Shown: positions 8,541-18,860, counted from the stretch's first letter. The stretch is DNA of 64,000 nt from Paenibacillus swuensis (GCF_001644605.1 NZ_CP011388.1:1365001-1429000), one strand, 5' to 3'. Notes: generated by a model not told the origin, from the letters alone. A program made the numbers and translations.

Positions 8541-9395
8541 TTAAGCTTGGTTGGAACTTCCGAACAAACGGATTTTCTCTTGAACGACTTCAACCATTGC
8601 GTTACGCGCAGGTGTCAGATATTTACGAGGATCGTAAACTTTACCGTCTTTATTCAAAACTTCGCGGATTGCGTTCGTGCAAGCCACTTGGTTCTCAGTG
8701 TTCACATTAATCTTACCGGCGCCAGCTAAGATCGCTTGGCGAATATCATCATCAGGAACGCCGGATCCGCCGTGTAATACAACCGGTACCGGAATAGCCT
8801 TAGCTACTTGCTGGATAATGTCAAACTTGATGTCCGGCTCGCCTGCGTACATACCGTGTGCGGTACCTACTGCAATCGCAAGACAGTCTACGCCTGTTTC
8901 TTCGTAGAAACGGATCGCTTCTTCCGGTTTAGCCAGGGAAGCATTCGCTTCGTCAACGGAGATGTCATCTTCCACGCCGCCGATTGTTCCAAGCTCGCCT
9001 TCAACGGAAACGCCCATAGCGTGAGCCGCTTTAACAACTTCCTTCGTCAGACGGATGTTCTCTTCCAGAGAGTAGTGGGAACCGTCGAACATGACGGAAG
9101 AGAAGCCCGCGCGGATACATTGCATAGCTACTTCAAAGCTGCTGCCGTGATCCAGGTGAAGCGCGATCGGCAATCCGGATTTCTTAGCAGCCGCCTGAGC
9201 GATTGCTACGGTAAATTCCATACCCATATATTTCAGTGCGCCTTCGCTGACACCATAAATAAAAGGGGAATTCTCTTTCATTGCGGCTTCAACGATCGCT
9301 TGCGCAAATTCTAAGTTGTTCATGTTGAATTGACCCACCGCAAACTTGTTCTCTTTCGCTTTCGGTAAAAACTCGTTCATGGAAACCAATGGCAT
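8541..9395 (-). CDS. fba: Class II fructose-bisphosphate aldolase
   Basis: Glycolytic zinc aldolase: fructose-1,6-bisphosphate to dihydroxyacetone phosphate and glyceraldehyde-3-phosphate. At 284 residues it matches B. subtilis FbaA. HLDHGSS holds the catalytic Asp82 and zinc His83. VGTAHGMYAGEP and VLHGGSGVPD provide the other zinc and phosphate ligands. The ATG at 9395 (MPLVSMNEFL) is used because AGGAGG lies 9 nt upstream. It has its own -10 element at 9451-9456 and its own terminator, and lies between spo0F and murA; the transaldolase gene present here in B. subtilis is absent. Confidence 0.97.
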   Translation of the reverse strand: MPLVSMNEFLPKAKENKFAVGQFNMNNLEFAQAIVEAAMKENSPFIYGVSEGALKYMGMEFTVAIAQAAAKKSGLPIALHLDHGSSFEVAMQCIRAGFSSVMFDGSHYSLEENIRLTKEVVKAAHAMGVSVEGELGTIGGVEDDISVDEANASLAKPEEAIRFYEETGVDCLAIAVGTAHGMYAGEPDIKFDIIQQVAKAIPVPVVLHGGSGVPDDDIRQAILAGAGKINVNTENQVACTNAIREVLNKDGKVYDPRKYLTPARNAMVEVVQEKIRLFGSSNQA

Positions 9396-9450
9396 GTCTT
9401 TCTTTCCTCCTGTATCCTTCAATTGTTTCTACTGTAGTTTGTTCAGCGTT

Positions 9451-9456
9451 ATTATA
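9451..9456 (-). promoter_or_regulatory. Probable -10 element of the fba promoter
   Basis: Perfect TATAAT on the minus strand 55 nt before the fba start. The -35 is unclear (TTCCTT at an 18-nt spacer is the best), so the promoter may depend on an activator or on the palindrome just upstream. Confidence 0.5.
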
Positions 9457-9480
9457 ACATATTAACTTCACAAAAAGGAA

Positions 9481-9496
9481 ACAAGCTTAAGCTTGT
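9481..9496. promoter_or_regulatory. Perfect 16-bp palindrome upstream of the fba promoter
   Basis: ACAAGCTTAAGCTTGT is a perfect palindrome with no loop, so it fits a dimeric protein site better than an RNA hairpin. It lies directly upstream of where the fba -35 would be, between the spo0F terminator and the -10 at 9451. The binding protein is unknown. Confidence 0.4.
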
Positions 9497-9521
9497 CCCG
9501 TCCTTATGACTATAAAAAAAA

Positions 9522-9541
9522 GGATCCTGAACTCAGGATCC
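9522..9541 (-). terminator. Terminator overlapping the spo0F stop codon
   Basis: Minus strand GGATCCTGA-GT-TCAGGATCC followed by seven or more T. The TGA stop of spo0F (9533-9535) lies within the stem. Confidence 0.85.
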
Positions 9542-9925
9542 GAATGCAAATCGGCTTTGATCTTTGCCTAACTGGGTATTCACAGCTTGAATCATTTCAT
9601 CAATGTCAAACGGCTTGGTGAAATGCATTAACGCGCCCAGCTCCGTGGATTCTTTAATCATATCCAACTCGCCGTAAGCCGTCATCATGATGACCTTGAT
9701 TTCTTGATTCATCTGCTTGATGTGCTTCAGAATTTCCAGCCCGTCCATGCCCGGGATCTTCATATCCAACAGAACCAAGTCCGGTGATTCCTTCCGCACA
9801 ATCTCCAAAGCCAGTTTTCCGTTCGAGGCTTGGAATGTGTTATACCCTTCACTGCTGAACACTTCGAGTAGCAGGACACGGATGCCGTTCTGGTCGTCAA
9901 CAATCAGCACTTTCTTCTTATCCAA
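9533..9925 (-). CDS. spo0F: Sporulation initiation phosphotransferase Spo0F
   Basis: Single-domain response regulator of 130 residues that relays phosphate from sensor kinases to Spo0B and on to Spo0A. It has the acidic pair D10-D11, the phospho-acceptor D54 in [13 protein letters not shown], the threonine in MMTAYGELD and the lysine in TKPFD. The sequence is close to B. subtilis Spo0F along its whole length and has no output domain. The start is TTG with GGGAGGG 7-8 nt upstream. A SigH-type promoter lies at 10055-10083. Its terminator includes the stop codon. The orphan kinase at 1642-3087 is a possible phosphate donor. Confidence 0.96.
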   Translation of the reverse strand: MDKKKVLIVDDQNGIRVLLLEVFSSEGYNTFQASNGKLALEIVRKESPDLVLLDMKIPGMDGLEILKHIKQMNQEIKVIMMTAYGELDMIKESTELGALMHFTKPFDIDEMIQAVNTQLGKDQSRFAFGS

Positions 9926-10054
9926 AACTATTCCCTCCCGAGAAATGCGAAACGCCGCCCTATCTCAAGGATTCTTTGCTGACTGAAAACTGCACGTTGG
10001 GGCTCATTCGCGAATGTAAGATGTAAAGTATGCGTTGCAACACCTTTCGGTATA

Positions 10055-10083
10055 TAATTCGCTCTTGATTTCCAAATTCCTGC
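10055..10083 (-). promoter_or_regulatory. SigH-type promoter of spo0F
   Basis: Minus strand GCAGGAATT (10075-10083), an 11-nt gap, then AGCGAATTA (10055-10063). This fits the SigH consensus RnAGGAwww / RnnGAATww, with the same gap as the well-known spoVG promoter as I recall it. It lies 130 nt before the spo0F start. SigH control of spo0F is known in B. subtilis. Confidence 0.75.
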
Positions 10084-10111
10084 TGTTTCTCTCTATATTC
10101 CCAAATAAAAA

Positions 10112-11734
<1,623 letters not shown>

Positions 11735-11828
11735 CTAGAGTTATGGATCTATTTTTTCCTAATTCAAGCGATTCATGAAAAAACATGCAAAATAATTCCT
11801 TACCCACAAAATTACACACAAAAAAAAG

Positions 11829-11857
11829 AAAGCGCACCCGTCGAAACGGGGCACTTT
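11829..11857 (-). terminator. Terminator of rpoE
   Basis: Minus strand AAAGTGCCCCGT-TTCG-ACGGGTGCGCTTT, a long stem with a tetraloop and two mismatches, followed by TTTTTTTT. It ends the rpoE transcript about 115 nt after its stop. Confidence 0.85.
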
Positions 11858-11969
11858 ACAGGGTATTTATATAAGAAAATTGTAAATGTAATTTTTTAGC
11901 CCGAAGCATAGTTTACCTCGTACTCCGAGTGATGTCAAGAAGAAGCCTTGAGGTCAAGAGAGTCTTGGA

Positions 11970-12539
11970 TTACTTGTCTTCCTCTTCATCTAGATCCGCT
12001 TCTTCTTCATCTTCCTCCGCATCGTCTAACTCTTCATCGATTTCGGCGTCAGCATCTTCGTCTTCAATCTCCGCGTCCTCGATGGCTACGTCGTCTTCCG
12101 CTTCTTCGACGTCTTCATCTTCACCATAGAGCTCTTCGCCCTCTTCGTCGAAGCTGTCGTCTCCGCTGTATGCGTCTTCCTCTTCAGCGAACATGTCGTC
12201 GTCATCCAGATCGTCGTCCTCATCGTTGATGATCCGCGGACGCTTGGCTCCGCCGGTCACGTTGTCGTCACCTTTCTCGACAGGATACCAACGCTTCAAG
12301 CCCCACAGGTTGCTGCCTATGCAAGCGAAACGGCCGTCAATATTTATTTCCGTATATATTTGTGCGATGACCTGCATCACTTCTTCTTCGCTCAGACCTT
12401 TAATCTTGGAAATCTCCATCATCAGGTCACGATAATAAAAGGGAGTATTCGCCGCTTTCAGTACCTCGAAGGCCAAGTCGACCATAGGCATTTCTTTGGC
12501 TTGCTCCGGGTTGATTTTTAACGCGTAAGAGCTGCTCAT
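11970..12539 (-). CDS. rpoE: DNA-directed RNA polymerase delta subunit
   Basis: Small polymerase subunit found in Bacillota that increases promoter selectivity and recycling. Residues 1-90 form the winged-helix HARE-like domain (MVDLAFEVLKAANTPFYYRDLM, ending in LWGLKRWYPVE). From about residue 105 to the end the chain is almost only Asp and Glu with few other residues, the acidic nucleic-acid-mimic tail. The ATG at 12539 is preferred to a GTG three codons earlier because AAAGGA is about 10 nt upstream. Upstream, on the same strand, lies a strongly structured region with its own terminator (12642-12850). Confidence 0.94.
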   Translation of the reverse strand: MSSSYALKINPEQAKEMPMVDLAFEVLKAANTPFYYRDLMMEISKIKGLSEEEVMQVIAQIYTEINIDGRFACIGSNLWGLKRWYPVEKGDDNVTGGAKRPRIINDEDDDLDDDDMFAEEEDAYSGDDSFDEEGEELYGEDEDVEEAEDDVAIEDAEIEDEDADAEIDEELDDAEEDEEEADLDEEEDK

Positions 12540-12641
12540 CCCTGACACATCCTTTCACATTCACAATTAGGCATATTTATTAAACTATCCATTATCTCAC
12601 TAAGTAAAACCTATTTTATACAAAAAATCAACTTTCGGGAC

Positions 12642-12673
12642 AAAAAAAAAGATGCGAAGGAAAAATCCTTCGC
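12642..12673 (-). terminator. Minus-strand terminator upstream of rpoE
   Basis: Minus strand GCGAAGG-ATTTTT-CCTTCGC followed by ATC and nine T residues. There is no minus-strand protein gene directly upstream, so it ends either an untranslated leader of rpoE or a separate RNA. Confidence 0.75.
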
Positions 12674-12850
12674 AGGTGACTGTATCCTCTGCTATGGCGA
12701 ACCCTGTTTCACCATAGCAGATTGCCTAGAAAGAGCATATGCCCTTACTCCATACTATGAGCGCCCGACAGGAATGACACGGTCCGGAGCCTATTTATTC
12801 CAATATCAGGCAGTGTCCCCAAGCCGGAATAATGCCCCCCACATAAGATA
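12642..12850 (-). ncRNA. Candidate structured RNA or attenuated leader upstream of rpoE
   Basis: This stretch fills the 345-bp gap between rpoE and the subtilase gene. On the minus strand it contains a hairpin of at least ten pairs, TCTGCTATGG/CCATAGCAGA (12688-12721), just before the terminator. Further upstream is a nested stem with GACAC/GTGTC and GCCT/AGGC (about 12768-12826). No good promoter is visible upstream (a TATCTT -10 near 12849-12854 lacks a -35) and no start codon opens a useful frame. It could be a small RNA, an rpoE leader or a decayed element. Confidence 0.4.
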
Positions 12851-12884
12851 GGTTAAATTGTTAATTGTACAGGGGGTATTCCCA

Positions 12885-14015
12885 TTGGACCATGTCGGGT
12901 TCTGGCATTTGTTGCATGATGAAATCAACGAGAGTCCGATCCAGCAGCCGCGACATATTATTCGCTTCCACAATCCAACGGAATATGCCCGGTGTATCGG
13001 ACAACTTAAACGGCTTCAGCCCACCCTTGCCAAACTTGTTGAAGTTCAGGACATGAAGCTGATCCATGGCGTGTCCTGCAATCTTCATTCGGTTTCCCAC
13101 ATTATCAAAGCCCATAGCCGGCACCTATATGTTGAAGAGGATGTCGTCGCCAGGGTGCATGAATCGTCTCCGTTGACCTCCTTCAGCAATAAGCGCTTAC
13201 CTTGGGGCGTGCGTCAGATTAAAGCCCCCGCGGTGTGGAACAAATCCACGGGCAGCCGCATCCGGGTAGCCGTTATTGATACAGGCGTTGATCATCAACA
13301 CCCGGATCTTCGGCACTGCCTGTCCAAGGGTGTCAACCTGATCCAACGCCGGATGCTGCCCCATGACGATAACGGCCACGGCACCCACATCGCCGGAACC
13401 ATTGCCGCAGCCGGACAGCAGCACGGCCTGGTCGGTGTCGCGCCGCGGGCAAGCATCCATGCCGTGAAATCATTCGACAAGAACGGCGCCGCGTTCATAT
13501 CCGATATCATCCTTGGTATCGATTGGTGCGTCCGCAACGGCATCGATATCATCAATATGAGCTTCGGCATGAAAAGCCGCAGCGACTCGCTGCTTCAGGC
13601 GGTGCGCGGCGCCTATCAAGCCGGTGTTATCATTGTCGCGTCCTCCGGAAATGAAGGCAAAAAGCTGACCATGGACTATCCGGCCCGCTACCCCCAGACC
13701 ATTTCCGTCGGCGCGATCGGCAAGGACAACCGCGTCGCTCCTTTCAGCAACCGAAGCAAAAAAATCGATATTTACGCGCCCGGCGAAAAGATCATGTCCA
13801 CCTGGCTGCGGGGTAAATATCACGAGCTGAGCGGCACCTCCATGGCCACCTCGCATGTCAGCGGTGTCATCGCCTTGCTGCTATCGGCCAAACCGGGGCT
13901 CAAGCCTGATGAGATCCGCAAGCTGCTGAAGAAAGGTTCGATCCCGCTTCGCGAAGCGAGAATAAAAGGAACCGGGCGCATTGATGCCGCCCGGCTCTTC
14001 CGTGCTATGAGATAG
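12885..14015 (+). CDS. Subtilisin-like serine protease (S8) without signal peptide
   Basis: Serine protease of 376 residues. The catalytic triad is Asp132 (AVIDTGVDHQHPDL), His165 (DNGHGTHIAG) and Ser319 (SGTSMATSHVSG), with the oxyanion Asn256 in SSGNEG. Residues about 20-95 look like an I9-type propeptide/inhibitor domain. There is no signal peptide or membrane segment, so it may act inside the cell or forespore, or leave by another route. The start is TTG at 12885 with AGGGGG 8 nt upstream. It stands alone on the plus strand, convergent with argS, inside a conserved minus-strand block, so it looks inserted there. It resembles the many Paenibacillus S8 peptidases. Confidence 0.9.
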   Translation: MDHVGFWHLLHDEINESPIQQPRHIIRFHNPTEYARCIGQLKRLQPTLAKLVEVQDMKLIHGVSCNLHSVSHIIKAHSRHLYVEEDVVARVHESSPLTSFSNKRLPWGVRQIKAPAVWNKSTGSRIRVAVIDTGVDHQHPDLRHCLSKGVNLIQRRMLPHDDNGHGTHIAGTIAAAGQQHGLVGVAPRASIHAVKSFDKNGAAFISDIILGIDWCVRNGIDIINMSFGMKSRSDSLLQAVRGAYQAGVIIVASSGNEGKKLTMDYPARYPQTISVGAIGKDNRVAPFSNRSKKIDIYAPGEKIMSTWLRGKYHELSGTSMATSHVSGVIALLLSAKPGLKPDEIRKLLKKGSIPLREARIKGTGRIDAARLFRAMR

Positions 14016-14039
14016 CCGGTTTCGCTCCCGGCTGCTGCG

Positions 14040-15764
14040 TTAGTGTTGGGTGTTCCGCTCTTCTTCGGTGTCTGTTTCCGCCGTACTATTCGTCATCTGA
14101 TCCGGCGCGGATACGCCGATCAAGCCAAGAACGTTACGAATCACAACTCGCACGGCATCCAGCAAGGCCAGTCGGGCTTGCGTCTGCTCTTGGTCATCCG
14201 TAATCGCCTTGTGCGCTTTGTAATAGCTATGAAGTTGTCCCGCCAATTCGTATACATAACGAACGAGGCGATGAGGCGCAAAACCTTGCGCGGCAACGGC
14301 AATCTCTTCAGGCAGCACGGCCATCTTAAGCAGCAAGTCATACTCGGCGTCAGCGGTTAACGCATGCAGATTCACTTCGCTAAGCGGAAGCAATTGAACG
14401 CCTTGCTCCTCCGCTTTGCGGAAAATACTGCAAATCCGGGCATGCGCGTATTGCACGTAGAACACCGGATTCTCGTTGGAAGTGGAAATCGCCAAATCCA
14501 TGTCGAAATCCAGATGAGAATCCATGCTGCGCATCGTGAAGAAGTAGCGGATGGCATCCACGCCGACTTCATCCATAAGATCTTCCATCGTGACGGCTTT
14601 CCCCGTCCGCTTGGACATCTTGACTTTCTCGCCGTTCTGGAACAGGCTGACCATTTGCGCGATCAGCACGATGAGTTTATCCGGGTCGTTCCCCAGCGCC
14701 GACATCGCCGCTTTCATCCGCGGAATGTACCCATGATGATCCGCGCCCCAGATGTTGATGATTTGATCGTAACCGCGGGCATACTTGGTTTTGTGGTAAG
14801 CAATATCCGGCGTCAAATACGTATAACTGCCGTCGTTCTTGATCAGAACACGGTCTTTGTCATCCCCGTAATCGGTCGTGCGCAACCAAGTCGCTCCGCC
14901 GTCCTCGAAAGTCTGACCTTTCGCCTTCAGATCATCCAGCGCTTCAATGACTTGCCCGGACGTGTAAAGTGATGTTTCACTGAACCACTCCTGGAAATGC
15001 ACGCCGAACCGGCCAAGGTCCCGTTTAATCTTATTCAATTCTTTCTCTAAACCGTATGTTCTAAAGAACTCAAGACGCTCTTCTTCAGGCATATCGGCGA
15101 TGACATTACCCTTCTCGGCGATCAGGTCCTTGGCGAAACCCTTGATGTCCTCCCCGTGATAACCGTCCTCAGGCATATCCACTTCCTGGCCAAGCGCTTG
15201 CAGGTAACGCGCCTCAATGGATTTCGCCAGGTTCATCACCTGATTGCCCGCATCGTTAATGTAATACTCCCGGGTAACTTCATAGCCCGCGAAATCAAGC
15301 ACGTTGCATAACGCGTCGCCTACCGCCGCCCCGCGGGCATGGCCCAAGTGCAAGCTGCCGGTCGGATTCGCGCTGACAAACTCCATCTGTACGCGTTGCC
15401 CTTCGCCCATTTGGACACGGCCGTAATTCTTTTGTGCCTCCGCGACTTCCTGCAAAACGTTGTACAGGTAGCTGCGGTCCATAAAGAAGTTAATAAATCC
15501 AGGTCCGGCAATTTCCGCCTTCTCGATTCCTGCCGAAGACTTATCCAAGTGTTCCAAAATGCTCTCGGCAATCTGTCTGGGATTCTTCTTCGCCAGCTTT
15601 GTCAGTTGCATGGCCGCGTTCGTGGAGAAATCGCCGTGCGCCTTCTCCTTCGGCACTTCCAGCGCAACTTCCACCGACGTTCCGGCTTCCACGATGCCTG
15701 ATACGGAAATAGCCGCAGCAATAGCATCTTTCAAGCTTTGTTTCATTTGTTCCAATGCGCTCAT
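14040..15764 (-). CDS. argS: Arginyl-tRNA synthetase
   Basis: Class I synthetase that charges tRNA-Arg. At 574 residues it has the N-terminal additional domain (1 to about 110), the HIGH-like motif in [14 protein letters not shown], the KMSKR motif in [14 protein letters not shown] and the alpha-helical anticodon domain ending [12 protein letters not shown]. After that comes a polar tail of some 17 residues rich in Thr and Glu. The ribosome site AGGAGG overlaps the last codons of ywiB, so translation is probably coupled. No T-box leader is seen. Confidence 0.97.
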   Translation of the reverse strand: MSALEQMKQSLKDAIAAAISVSGIVEAGTSVEVALEVPKEKAHGDFSTNAAMQLTKLAKKNPRQIAESILEHLDKSSAGIEKAEIAGPGFINFFMDRSYLYNVLQEVAEAQKNYGRVQMGEGQRVQMEFVSANPTGSLHLGHARGAAVGDALCNVLDFAGYEVTREYYINDAGNQVMNLAKSIEARYLQALGQEVDMPEDGYHGEDIKGFAKDLIAEKGNVIADMPEEERLEFFRTYGLEKELNKIKRDLGRFGVHFQEWFSETSLYTSGQVIEALDDLKAKGQTFEDGGATWLRTTDYGDDKDRVLIKNDGSYTYLTPDIAYHKTKYARGYDQIINIWGADHHGYIPRMKAAMSALGNDPDKLIVLIAQMVSLFQNGEKVKMSKRTGKAVTMEDLMDEVGVDAIRYFFTMRSMDSHLDFDMDLAISTSNENPVFYVQYAHARICSIFRKAEEQGVQLLPLSEVNLHALTADAEYDLLLKMAVLPEEIAVAAQGFAPHRLVRYVYELAGQLHSYYKAHKAITDDQEQTQARLALLDAVRVVIRNVLGLIGVSAPDQMTNSTAETDTEEERNTQH

Positions 15765-15770
15765 TTAAGG

Positions 15771-16181
15771 TCAAACCTCCTGGTAATTCATCTTTATAGT
15801 ATAATTCCCGGCAAGCTCGCCGTTCACATATAGATCATAGTTCAACTGCAGCTTCCCGGTATTCTCGGCAATATCCGCTTCTATGCGTTGGGTATCTGTC
15901 TCCAGGGACAGCGCGGTGAATGGTGTTCGGTACGTTCCCGGCAACTTTCGGCCTACCATGAACATCTGATCGGACTCCACTTCGCCATGACGGATAATCT
16001 TCACTTCCATCGGCACAATCTTCACAGTGGTCATCGTTCGGCCCATCGCCTCGTCCGTCTCCGGGTAGCGCAGATATACGGTGCCTTCCTTGCGGTAAAG
16101 ACTGCCTTCCACCTGCTGTACATAGGTTTCCCCGTCATGCCTGCTCTCTACGGTCAGTTGCACGGTTGTCCCGGTAGCCAT
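15771..16181 (-). CDS. ywiB: DUF1934 beta-barrel protein (YwiB family)
   Basis: Cytosolic protein of 136 residues, predicted mostly beta strand, ending ELAGNYTIKMNYQEV. It matches the DUF1934/YwiB family by pattern and by its position directly before argS, the order known from B. subtilis. The function is unknown. The stop is 6 nt before the argS start and contains its ribosome site. The start ATG (16181) has AGGAG 11 nt upstream; a nearer ATG is out of frame. The promoter is at 16220-16248. Confidence 0.85.
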   Translation of the reverse strand: MATGTTVQLTVESRHDGETYVQQVEGSLYRKEGTVYLRYPETDEAMGRTMTTVKIVPMEVKIIRHGEVESDQMFMVGRKLPGTYRTPFTALSLETDTQRIEADIAENTGKLQLNYDLYVNGELAGNYTIKMNYQEV

Positions 16182-16219
16182 AACATTCTACTCTCCTGTC
16201 TCCATAAATCCTTACGACT

Positions 16220-16248
16220 ATAATATACACTTCCCGTTTAACATTCAA
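16220..16248 (-). promoter_or_regulatory. SigA-type promoter of ywiB-argS
   Basis: Minus strand TTGAAT (16243-16248), a 17-nt spacer and TATTAT (16220-16225), 39 nt before the ywiB start. Confidence 0.7.
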
Positions 16249-16271
16249 GGAAGCGCAGCGAAATTGATAAG

Positions 16272-16302
16272 TGCATGATTCGCCGTTCGATAGCGCAAAA
16301 TA
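16272..16302 (+). promoter_or_regulatory. Possible SigG/SigF promoter of the gerA-type operon
   Basis: Plus strand TGCATG (16272-16277), an 18-nt spacer and CAAAATA (16296-16302), 34 nt before the first ger gene. This resembles the forespore SigG pattern (TGnATA / CATnnTA), which controls gerA operons in B. subtilis. The match is imperfect. Confidence 0.35.
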
Positions 16303-16335
16303 TGCCAATCTTAGATTATTTCGGGAGTTGAACCT

Positions 16336-17757
16336 ATGAATGCCGCTTCAATGCCTACATCCGTTGATACCGACCTCAAGTTGAATGAGCAAACTTTACG
16401 CGCTAGAGTTCATCATACGGCCGACCTGGATATTAAGAAGTTTGCGCTCTCCGCATCGGATACTCCGGCGTTCGTCGCCTATATGAAAGGTGCTGTCGAC
16501 GAACAGAAACTCTATAATTATCTGCAGCCTCTGTTATTAAACAGCTTCCCGACCGCTCATCCCCGAGGGGACGCAACGTTCGGTCAAATTAAACAATCCT
16601 CAGAATGGGAAGTTATCCAGTCCTCCCTGTTCGAAGGCATGTCCTGCGTATTCATTCAAGGCGAATCCCAGGTTATCCTCTTAGATACGACCTCGTGGCC
16701 CGTAAGCCCAGTCACGGAGCCGCAATCTGAGTTTACACTGAAAGGCGCTCGAATCGGTTTCAATGAGTCCGGCGCATCCAGCCTAGCCATGATTCGAAGC
16801 TATCTGCCCACATCTGATTTGCGAATTCGCAAGATGACCGTTGGCACTGCAACCAAAACCCAAGTCTATCTTCTTTCCATGAAGAATATCGCTGATGAGG
16901 AAGACATTGAAGTATTAGCGGACCGCATTGCCCGTACGGATACCGATGCGATTCTGAATACAGGAGAGCTCGTGGAGTATATTGAAGATCGGCGCTTTAC
17001 CTTATTCCCTCAGTTTGTTCTCACGGAGCGTCCGGATTGGGTAGCGACCAACCTGTTAAACGGTAAAGTAGCCCTTGTGGTGGACCGCTCGCCGCATGTG
17101 CTCCTTGGTCCCGTCTCGTTCCTTTCCTTCTTTCATTCCGTCGACGATCACAACATGCGCTGGCCTGTCGCTACGTTCTTCCGATTGTTAAGATTCGCCG
17201 GCTTGCTTATTGCCGTATTGCTGCCTTCCTTCTATATTGCGGCCATCTCGTTTCATTATGAAATCATCCCTATTGATTTGGTTTATTCCATCGGCATTTC
17301 TCTGGAACAGGTTCCGTTTCCGCCGATTATTGAAGCGCTGTTCATGGAAATCACCTTGGAGATGCTGAGGGAGGCTGGCTTACGCCTGCCATCCAAGATC
17401 GGTCAGACGATCGGGATTGTAGGAGGTATCGTCATCGGACAAGCCGCCGTGCAAGCTAATTTTGTCAGCAATATTATGATTATCGTAGTCGCCCTGACCG
17501 CCATCGCCTCCTTCATCCAACCGAATCAAGATATGGGCTCCGCTCTGCGCCTGCTGCGGTTCCCTTTCATGTTGGCCGCTTACTTCATGGGCTTGATCGG
17601 CATCGTCATCGGCATCATGATCGTTGTCATTCATGTGCTCTCCCTTCAATCTCTGAATAAATCGTATACCGCTCCGTTATTTCCCGTCCGATTGGGCAAA
17701 TGGAAGTCCGCTATCCTGCGTCTCCCCTTAACAACGTTGAAGAGGTCGTCCAAATGA
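16336..17757 (+). CDS. Spore germination receptor subunit A (GerAA family)
   Basis: First subunit of a nutrient germinant receptor in the spore inner membrane. The soluble N-terminal half (1 to about 275) carries SLFEGMSCVFIQGES and LNGKVALVVDRSPHVLLGP. The membrane half has the family signature VPFPPIIEALFMEITLEMLREAG and IVGGIVIGQAAVQANFVS, with about five membrane segments. At 473 residues it is normal length. The ATG follows GGGAG by about 9 nt. Its stop overlaps the next start as ATGA. The germinant cannot be predicted. Confidence 0.94.
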   Translation: MNAASMPTSVDTDLKLNEQTLRARVHHTADLDIKKFALSASDTPAFVAYMKGAVDEQKLYNYLQPLLLNSFPTAHPRGDATFGQIKQSSEWEVIQSSLFEGMSCVFIQGESQVILLDTTSWPVSPVTEPQSEFTLKGARIGFNESGASSLAMIRSYLPTSDLRIRKMTVGTATKTQVYLLSMKNIADEEDIEVLADRIARTDTDAILNTGELVEYIEDRRFTLFPQFVLTERPDWVATNLLNGKVALVVDRSPHVLLGPVSFLSFFHSVDDHNMRWPVATFFRLLRFAGLLIAVLLPSFYIAAISFHYEIIPIDLVYSIGISLEQVPFPPIIEALFMEITLEMLREAGLRLPSKIGQTIGIVGGIVIGQAAVQANFVSNIMIIVVALTAIASFIQPNQDMGSALRLLRFPFMLAAYFMGLIGIVIGIMIVVIHVLSLQSLNKSYTAPLFPVRLGKWKSAILRLPLTTLKRSSK

Positions 17758-18860
17758 AAATCATGAAGAGAGACGAAATGAACCTGACGCAGTATATCCT
17801 CTACATCTACAAGACGCAGATCGGTATCGGTATCCTGACGTTGCCGCGCCTTCTGATGGAGGAGGGGAATACAGACGGCTGGATCTCCATTATCATCAGC
17901 TATGTTATAACCATAGCCGTAAGTTACATGATCATCCGCATCATGGAACGTTTTCCGACTATGACGTTATTCGAGGTGCTGAATTGTTTGTTCGGCCGTT
18001 GGATCGGAGGATTGCTTCGGTGGGTTTGGGTCATCTATATGTTCTTGGCCGCCTTTACGGTGCTGTTCACAACGATTTTCATTATTCATGTCTGGATTTT
18101 GAGAAATACAGCCTCTTGGATCGTGATGGCCGCCTATCTGGTCCCCTTGTTTCTTGTGGCCCGCAGCCCCATGCAGATTCAGGGTCGGTATGCGGAATTT
18201 GTATTTATTTCATCCCTGTGGATGTATCCGATGCTGTTCTTCCCGTTGAATGACAGTCAATTGTTGAATTTGTTACCTGTTTTTAAGGAAGGACTTCTCC
18301 CCATTATGAAAGCAGTCAAGATCTCCATCCTGCCTTACCTTGGATTTGAGCTGGCCTTCTTCCTATACCCCTTCCTGATCCAGAAGAAATCCGCGTTCAA
18401 AGGCATTGTGATAGCCAACACCATGTCCTTAGCCCTCTATTTACTGGTTACCCTTGTGGCTTTCGTCTATTTCAGCAATGAGGGTCTGAAGGATTATTAT
18501 TGGCCCACCCTACAGCTGCTGAAGACGATCAAGTTCACTTTCATTGAACGATTCGAGATCGTGTTTCTCTCCTTTTATTTAATTACACTGTCTCAAACCA
18601 TCGCGCCGTATCTACATTTCTCTACCGTCGGCATGTCCTGGGGACCCCGATTCCGTTCCAATCAGGTATCTCTGGTGTGCTCCGCGGCAGGCATGTTCAC
18701 GCTGTCTGTATTCTATAGTCCTTCCTATCATGAATTGGAACAATTATCCTCGCTGTATAATTACACTGGACTCGTGATGGCATTCGGTTTTCCTTGTTTA
18801 CTGGGGTTGTATTTATTGTGCGTACCGGGGGCCGCAAGAAAGGGGGAAAGACGAACATGA
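17754..18860 (+). CDS. Spore germination receptor subunit B (GerAB family)
   Basis: Integral membrane subunit of 368 residues with about ten membrane segments, related to APC amino-acid transporters. It opens with the typical N-terminus NLTQYILYIYKTQIGIGILTLPR. The start is the ATG at 17754, overlapping the previous stop (ATGA) with GAAGAGG 8 nt upstream, instead of a longer upstream frame. In characterised receptors this subunit binds the germinant. Its stop again overlaps the next gene as ATGA, so the three proteins are translationally coupled and likely made in equal amounts. Confidence 0.93.
   Translation: MKIMKRDEMNLTQYILYIYKTQIGIGILTLPRLLMEEGNTDGWISIIISYVITIAVSYMIIRIMERFPTMTLFEVLNCLFGRWIGGLLRWVWVIYMFLAAFTVLFTTIFIIHVWILRNTASWIVMAAYLVPLFLVARSPMQIQGRYAEFVFISSLWMYPMLFFPLNDSQLLNLLPVFKEGLLPIMKAVKISILPYLGFELAFFLYPFLIQKKSAFKGIVIANTMSLALYLLVTLVAFVYFSNEGLKDYYWPTLQLLKTIKFTFIERFEIVFLSFYLITLSQTIAPYLHFSTVGMSWGPRFRSNQVSLVCSAAGMFTLSVFYSPSYHELEQLSSLYNYTGLVMAFGFPCLLGLYLLCVPGAARKGERRT

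Noticed and set aside
11929-12229. Long plus-strand frames rich in Ser or Arg/Leu opposite rpoE
   Set aside because: Shadow of the repetitive Asp/Glu codons of the delta-subunit tail; no ribosome site.
12560-12853. Plus-strand frame open for about 100 codons between rpoE and the subtilase, ending at 12853
   Set aside because: No ATG, GTG or TTG with a ribosome site gives more than 25 codons; the hairpins and minus-strand terminator explain the sequence better.
14014-14033. AGCCGG/CCGGCT hairpin between the subtilase and argS
   Set aside because: No T-run on either strand and only six pairs; too weak to list as a terminator.
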